DNA of 64,000 bases from Ignelater luminosus. Its lineage: Eukaryota > Arthropoda > Insecta > Coleoptera > Elateridae. The notes under the pieces were generated by a model, which was not told the origin of the DNA, made no database searches, and was given only the letters and a program-made list of their open reading frames with translations. The stretch spans positions 56,318-120,317 of the forward strand of contig VTPC01090039.1 in assembly GCA_011009095.1 (NCBI GenBank), in the 5' to 3' direction. Below, in pieces: positions 58,114 to 64,000 of the stretch. The position numbers and the translations under genes are program-made. Position 1 is the first letter of the stretch; every line of letters begins with the position of its first letter.

Positions 58114-58900
58114 TCAATAATGCAATCGCTTATCATAGCTAAATCCCATCTTGTTTTCTAGTTTTATTGCGAATATATCTTGGTGAAAGCGTTCAACAAC
58201 CCAAGTTTGGTTTAAAAAATGAACTTCGACATTTTGCACATTTTCAACTAATTCCCAGTAGATTTTGCTTTTGTGATTCCTTACAAAACCACTCACAACA
58301 GCAGAAAAACCAAGTCAAGCATTTTTAGTATTTTTTTATTTTGCTTTCCAACTGTTGGGATTTTAACATTTGTTTTATTTAAAGTAATGTGAAAATACCA
58401 GTTATAGAAACATTAAACGTACTGTGCGCTGAAAAGCATCAGATGTTTATTGAAAAGTTTTTGCAAATTGTTTGGCAGGTTCAAGTTTTATGTGAAGAGA
58501 GGAAAGTAAAATTTTATCATCATTTGGTGCAAGAGAAGCATGAACTACGTTATGTTTGCTAGGAATTAGTCGATTTCTAGCTGACCACTCATGTCTGATG
58601 TAGTGTTGGTCACAAGCTCGACTATTCTAGAGGTAAAGAAAATACCAATGAATATTTTGTATATCCTTTTTGTAGTCTTAAAATAAATTCCAACCTAGAG
58701 AAGTTAATTTCCGAACATATTAAAAGAAAAAAAGTTTTTCTTAACATTTGTCCAATTTCTTTTAAGAATTTGCTTTTTTCACTATTGTTTAAATAATGTC
58801 TTAAAACTACAGAAATAGAGTAATTCACAACAACAATTGGGCAAGGTGATCACTGCGATTCATAATGCAGCTTCAGTTCTTCCTCTAATTGAACCCTTTA
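58114..58900 (-). pseudogene. Decayed copy 2 of the uncharacterised arthropod multicopy protein
   Basis: The minus strand has RLQKGYTKYSL near 58,640-58,670, where copy 1 has GYTKFPYF. An uninterrupted stretch of about 55 codons follows (58,453-58,625). It reads SRACDQHYIRHEWSARNRLI, then NVVHASLAPNDDKILL and SLHIKLEPAKQF, matching the PPLHIKLG block of copy 1. After a gap come FVRNHKSKIYWELVENVQ and VHFLNQT, equivalent to FFGNKKSxNYKNLVEML and FHLLNSHLD. Then VERFHQDIFAIK (near 58,175) gives the FHQDI block that copy 1 lacks. A shift then gives RWDLAMISD, the usual W-x-x-x-M-x-x-D. Both copies are inactive and in opposite orientation. Confidence 0.7.
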
Positions 58901-61399
58901 CAGTCTCAAATATTCCAGGGGTTTTTTTTCTTATAGTATTGCATTTTTTTCCTCATATTTAAATTTCATCTATCTGAAAAACGGCTAAAGATATCAAAAT
59001 TTCACAGAAGACAAAATTTGTTAAGAACTTCTCAATTGTCCAATTAAAATTCAAAATGTCGCGCTCCAAAAGAAGTTGAATGTAAACATTCTTGTTCACC
59101 CCTATATTAACTCAATTTTATTAACATTTCAAATCATTTTGATAGCATTACAAAGAACATCAAAAGTTGTAGAACTGAGCCAAATATTATTCCGATATCT
59201 TTTTCCAATCTAAAGATTTTAAAGAAAATGCAATTTTTCTAAAAAAATTTAATACTCTGTATCTCGAAAACGATGAGGAATTGGACAAATACGGTGATGA
59301 TGATGCAACTGGAATGGGAAATAAAGTGCTATGCAAAACTCCGAGCAGTAGATTTCTTATCGACTCAGATCTACCACCATTACTACTGATAATCTATGGA
59401 TTCTATCCAACCTCTAGAAACTGGCATTTGTTTTCTAGTTTTGCGATATCTCCCTAAATTAAATATGGGTGAGGTGCCTGTAACTTATCTTGATTTGAAA
59501 TTGTATTAGTATCATGTTTTGTTTTATGCTGTACTTGACCATGAGCAATGTAAAGAAAATTTCTCCGTAGATAACTTACAAGCCCTTCTGTTGATTATAT
59601 TTTTTGCAACACTAACTGCCAGGTAAATTCTTACTAAACTGCTGTTTATTGTTACTGCTGTCCACTAGAGTAAAAGATACACTGTTATTTTAATTTCAGG
59701 TACGAAGATTTTAGAATGTAATTTACTCAAAGACAATGTATCCTACAAGCAGAATATACAAGTAATTACTTTAATAAATTAGATATAAGTTTAAAAACGG
59801 TTCGTGTCCATGAAGTTTTGCTCAATCCTGTTTAACATTTCAAGCGCTCCTGTATTTTCGTTAACATAATCACGTTGTAAATAAATCAGCGCTACATTTC
59901 TTCATCTTTTTTCTTTATAATTTCATTTTTTAATACAACTGTGATTGATTTAGAGATTTAAATTTCACGGTTTAAAGTTATAGTTGATTTAGATTTTCGT
60001 AGGAAAGCCAAACACAAGTTTTGACCTTGTAAACCAAACATAAGTGAGAGAGTTAATGAAGTAAATGCAAAGAAACTGTAAAAGTTTTACAGTACTTGTG
60101 ATGTAATCATTGTTTGTGAGATTTATGCTAAAACTCAAATTGGAAAATGTAAACAGATTATAGCGACAAAGATAATTTGATTGTTACAGTTGTCAATAGC
60201 GTTCCAATCAGTGTCTCAGTAAGAATTTTGTTTTTTGTAAAGATTATACCACACTATTCCACAGTACACTTTAACTTAAACTTAAACAAATTTTAGAAAT
60301 CTCATACATCAAGCTTTTATTACTGTTTTCTGGTAATTTCCGACACGATTCCTCTTTTAAGCATTGTATAATCTGTCATATAATAGCGGAATTTATTCCT
60401 CATTTGCATTTCACGGCTTACATGTCACATGTCCCACATCATTAAAGGGCTCAAAATGATACTTGTTAATTTGTCTGCGGTTTTAAGTTTTAAAAGCAGG
60501 CGCCCTAAATATAAATATATGATTGAAAGTTAAATCTACATGGTCGCGTGAAAGATATTGTATTCAAGTTCGTTGAAGTTTTTTCGTTGGAAGATTTTTA
60601 ATTTAGATTGTAATCAAGTCTTTTTGTGGCATTTATTTTAAAATAATTTTTTGTAACAGTTTACAAGTTTGTTATGCTTAGGCTTTTCACCTCTTAATGA
60701 TTATTTTAGGAAGATAGTATGGCTATGCTGGTACGAACAAAGTAAGCAGCATGCAGCCTCGGAATGCTAGTAATTAGGTGTGATAATGGATGCGAAACTT
60801 GCGGTGATTGATGGCTTCAGTGTCTTGGCATCCAATATCAGTTATTGTAAAACTGACCCAGAGCATCAGAGAAGGATATACCTTGTAAAATAACAACAAA
60901 AGCGGTTTTCTTTAGAATTGGTTATCCTCTTCTCCTCTTCTCCTTGGGAAACTGAAACAATAAAAAACAAAAGACGGTATTTATTCTTAACGTAGTGATG
61001 TGGTTATTTGAGATCAAGAGACATTTTTTCTAATATGTCCGCTAACTCTAGAGGAGTCTACGTAATCCAGGCTTAACGTTTTTGGAACTTTAAGGCAAAA
61101 GATTTGGAGGTGTTCGAAAGATGTCAAGAACGTATTCTTGGTTGAATTGAAAATAAATAGCCACTAGAAAGATACCGAGCAGATCGCATACCTCCACTGA
61201 GAGGTGATCTTGATCCAAGTCAAACGTCCTCCTACAGACAGCTCTCTCCTTCTGACAAAGTATTGTTATGTACGGAAATTTCAACAAACAGAATCATGGG
61301 AAGCGATAATCAAACACGGACGAATGGAAGATTTTTAAGTATAGATTAGTATTCAAATATGGTAGCGTGGAGTGGACCTGGGAGTCCAACATAGAACTT
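58901..61399. other. Unassigned AT-rich sequence
   Basis: No supported gene. The stretch 61,085-61,320 has a partly open plus-strand reading (KDLEVFERCQERILG) that could be a scrap of a non-LTR ORF2. The phrase CTGTATCTCGAAAACGATGA near 59,260 looks like part of a dispersed repeat. Confidence 0.4.
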
Positions 61400-62580
61400 C
61401 ATTAAGAGTTGGTTTATGCAAGATATAAAAATCAAAGGAATGAGGTGAAGAAAATGGTGAAAAATTCTGAGAAAGTTTTGGAGAAAGCTTGGAGAAGGGA
61501 GGAAAAGAAAATGGAAAAAAGTTATACAGAATGCTTAAAAGCTTAAGACAAGAAAAAAACACAAGAATTATGCTGGATAAAAGACAAGAATGGAAAGATT
61601 CTTAAAAAATAATAAGGAAATAGAGGAGAAATGGAATAAATACTTCTGTGGAGTTTTGGAAGGTAGAAAGATGGTAGGTAACAGAACCTAAAGACGAAAT
61701 AAAAATAAACGATGATAATTCTGGAGAAATTACAGAAAGAGACGTTAAGAAAGGGACCTTAAAAAATGGAAAAACAGCAAGAGTCTACGAGAAAAAACCA
61801 GAAATGTTAAAGAAAATGGGAGAAGAGGAAGATACAGTGTTAAGGAAAATACTAAATTAATTTTGGAACACCAAAACAATACCAAAGGAATGGGAAATAG
61901 CGGCGATTATACCACTGCAAGTATTTTTTTGTTATGTATTGCAAGAAAGTATATGAAAGAGTGTTGAAGAAAATGCTCAGAGATTTAATTGAGGTAACAC
62001 TAGAGAACACTCAAGCAGAATTTAGAAGAGGAAGAAGTAGAAGTGAATGGATACTCACTACGAGACAAATATGTGAAAAAACCATAGGAAGAAGAGAGAG
62101 ATGCTGGATGTGCGCAATAGATATAGAATAAAAAAGAAGTCAGTAGAAAAACAAAAAGAAAAGTCTATAACGAGGTTTATGTTCCGGTATTGCTATATGG
62201 TGTGGAAACGTGGTGCTTAACAGACAGACATAGAAAAATGTTGAGCGCATGTGAAATGAGATTTTCAAGAAGAGTTCTGGGAGTGACAAGAAGAGACGGA
62301 ATGAGGAATGCAGAAGTAAGAGAATCACTTGGGGTCGAATTACCAGAAAAGAAAATCGAGAAAAAACAGCTTGAATAGTGGGGACACATGATAAGAATTC
62401 CAAGAGAAATAGTGGGATGAAGAGATAGCAAAAGTGTTAGAAAATGCGGGTAGTGACTGGAAAAGTGCGGCAAGTATAGCAAAAGACAGAAAAAAATTGG
62501 AAAAGATTTGTAAAGGGGCATACAGTCTTAACTCCAAACTCTCCCTCCTCCCTGAAAGGTAAAAGAGGGACGGAAGAAGT
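61400..62580 (+). mobile_element. RTE-like non-LTR retrotransposon remnant with internal deletion
   Basis: The purine-rich plus strand reads KNSEKVLEKAWRREEKKMEK near 61,460. It continues IEEKWNKYFCGVLEG near 61,620, KKGTLKNGKTARVYEKKPEM near 61,755 and LENTQAEFRRGRSRSEWI near 62,000. The last matches the usual QAGFRxGRSTxDxI block of reverse transcriptase. After WMCAIDIE (62,130) the catalytic core is deleted. The reading resumes at KVYNEVYVPVLLYGVETWCL near 62,160, then ACEMRFSRRVLGVTRRDGMR and NAEVRESLGV near 62,250-62,330. QLEWWGH follows in degraded form. The block order is like the element at 30.8-32.6 kb but the sequence is a different subfamily. Confidence 0.8.
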
Positions 62581-64000
62581 AAGTAAATAAGAGAATTGGT
62601 TTGGCTTGGGCGTCAGAAATGATATTGCGTTTATTCGGTGTTTCTAACTTTCTTCATTTTCATTTTCAACGTCTTGCTATCTGCTTTCATTCTAAGAGTT
62701 TACTTTTTTAGCACATTAGTACATTCAATGTATACTAGACAAGGAATGGGGTTTGAAGTGCCTACTGTCTCTCAGGGTATCGCGTTGACGAGCGTTGATT
62801 AACCTCCTTAAACCCCTTAACAGGAGTTATACTTTACAACTTGTAAGAAATATAATAAAAATGACAATAATAGAAATGACAAGATTTATTAAAAGAAAAA
62901 TTCCATTCAAAAGAAAGAATTGCAAAAAGCACTCGACTTCTGTCCTATAAATGTAAACGCACGGTCTAAATCACGCGTACAACTTCGCTGCCACTACAAA
63001 GCAACCCCGAAAGTTATTCCTTCAATACCTAATTTTGACGACCTGAGCGTTTAGTAGGTGTTGGTACGTTGAGTCTCTTGATTAATCCTTAAACGACCGA
63101 GTCATAATTGGTAACACCATGGACCAAGGTTGGTTATAGTACCTAACCTTAATTTTATTACTATTTATTTGTTTGTTTATTTTATGTGCAACGTTAACAA
63201 CTCTTAAATTATACGTTGAATAACAATATTTTAAATTAAAGACTTAATCTGAACTTTAAACTAAGACAGATAACAATTAATGAAACAATTCTGACTTGAT
63301 GTGTGCTTTGTATCCAACTAAAATAATCACAAACTTAACAATAATCTTGAAAGTGAGTACATCATTTTGTTTTACACACATTAAAGAACAACAAATAATT
63401 TTTTGAGATATTCCCAAAATATATAAGAATAAGAAAAATTAAATACAAAGAAAGTTGGGTACTTTTTTCCCAAACTTGGTCGTTCGAAGGTTAAGTATAG
63501 CGCCAGAGACTCTTGCTTGAGCCTCAATATCTTCATATAGCCACAATTGATACCTCAGCAAACCTAAAAAGGCTATTGTATTACTATTTACATCATCAAG
63601 GGGATAAATAATCAGATGGTATTAGTAAAGTGGATATTACAAGATTATAAGCGCGAGGTGCTTTCATATTGAAAACTAACATTGTTGTGAGGTCCAGCTT
63701 CGCCTTCTATGGATTTCCAACAGGCCAGCTGCGGTAGCTACCGTCCGACATTGTCCTCTCTTGATTATTGGTTGAATAGATCAGCAACAATTCAATTGTG
63801 TCGATTTTAGGATTTATACAACTCCAGACACAAACTTAAGAAGCTTGTGAATGCAAACTTAAGATTATGATGCAGAACTGGTTTATCGTTTCATATAACA
63901 AAACTGAACTTGCGAATGCAAAAGCTTCGTTAATGTTGTTGAAATGCTTTTACAAGATCTAGCACAAGGAAACTGAAAATTGGGAACAGTGACTGCACGT
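62581..64000. other. Unassigned sequence to the end of the window
   Basis: No protein motif, inverted repeat or tandem array was recognised. The part 62,740-63,140 is less AT-rich than its surroundings but has no open frame of interest. Confidence 0.45.

Noticed and set aside
62140..62540. Three overlapping minus-strand open frames
   Set aside because: They are antisense to the purine-rich RTE-like coding strand and have the Leu/Ser/Phe-rich look of shadow frames.

Overview
The window is eukaryotic, AT-rich, intron-era genomic DNA with no operons, ribosome binding sites or convincing host gene. Everything I can identify is mobile DNA: mariner/Tc1, pogo/Tigger, piggyBac and hAT-like DNA transposons, jockey/CR1-like and RTE-like non-LTR retrotransposons, and many short terminal-inverted-repeat elements (MITEs). 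This mix, and the SETMAR-like mariner in particular, points to an insect or other arthropod with a large repeat-rich genome. I cannot fix the species from the sequence. One run of 400 Ns (17,424-17,823) marks a scaffold gap.

Layout. 0-6.3 kb: a decayed uncharacterised arthropod multicopy protein, a 5'-truncated non-LTR retrotransposon and a Tc1-like scrap. 6.3-12.3 kb: mostly unassigned AT-rich sequence with one hairpin and one repeat copy. 12.3-14.0 kb: a pogo-like transposase pseudogene split by a 211-bp TA-flanked MITE. 16.6-18.6 kb: an 801-bp near-identical direct duplication on both sides of the assembly gap. 20.7-26.7 kb: a mariner-like remnant, two MITEs and a reverse transcriptase scrap. 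30.6-37.5 kb: two RTE-like 3' ends in tandem, a Tigger-like deletion derivative, a mariner deletion derivative, and a nearly intact 1.29-kb mariner with TA target duplication and a single apparent frameshift. 40.3-41.9 kb: a Tc1-like pseudogene split by a 157-bp MITE, and an RTE scrap. 55.8-62.6 kb: a Tigger-like remnant, a tRNA-like sequence, a 385-bp element with a helix-turn-helix remnant, a second copy of the uncharacterised protein, and another RTE-like copy.

The centrepiece is 46.2-55.2 kb, a set of transposons nested four deep. A minus-strand piggyBac transposase pseudogene is cut at the residues that follow its second catalytic aspartate by a pogo-like element (46,705-54,334). That pogo-like element is itself cut by two insertions. 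One is a 2.4-kb element with 15-bp terminal inverted repeats carrying a protein that resembles the DUF7869 type. The other is a hAT-like element with an 8-bp target duplication, which in turn holds a Tc1-like element and a MITE. The outer reading frames can be followed across the junctions for the piggyBac/pogo and pogo/hAT boundaries, which gives a relative order of insertion.

No genes cooperate in a pathway here. The history is one of successive insertion, internal deletion and decay. The least understood parts are the DUF7869-type element and the two copies of the uncharacterised protein.
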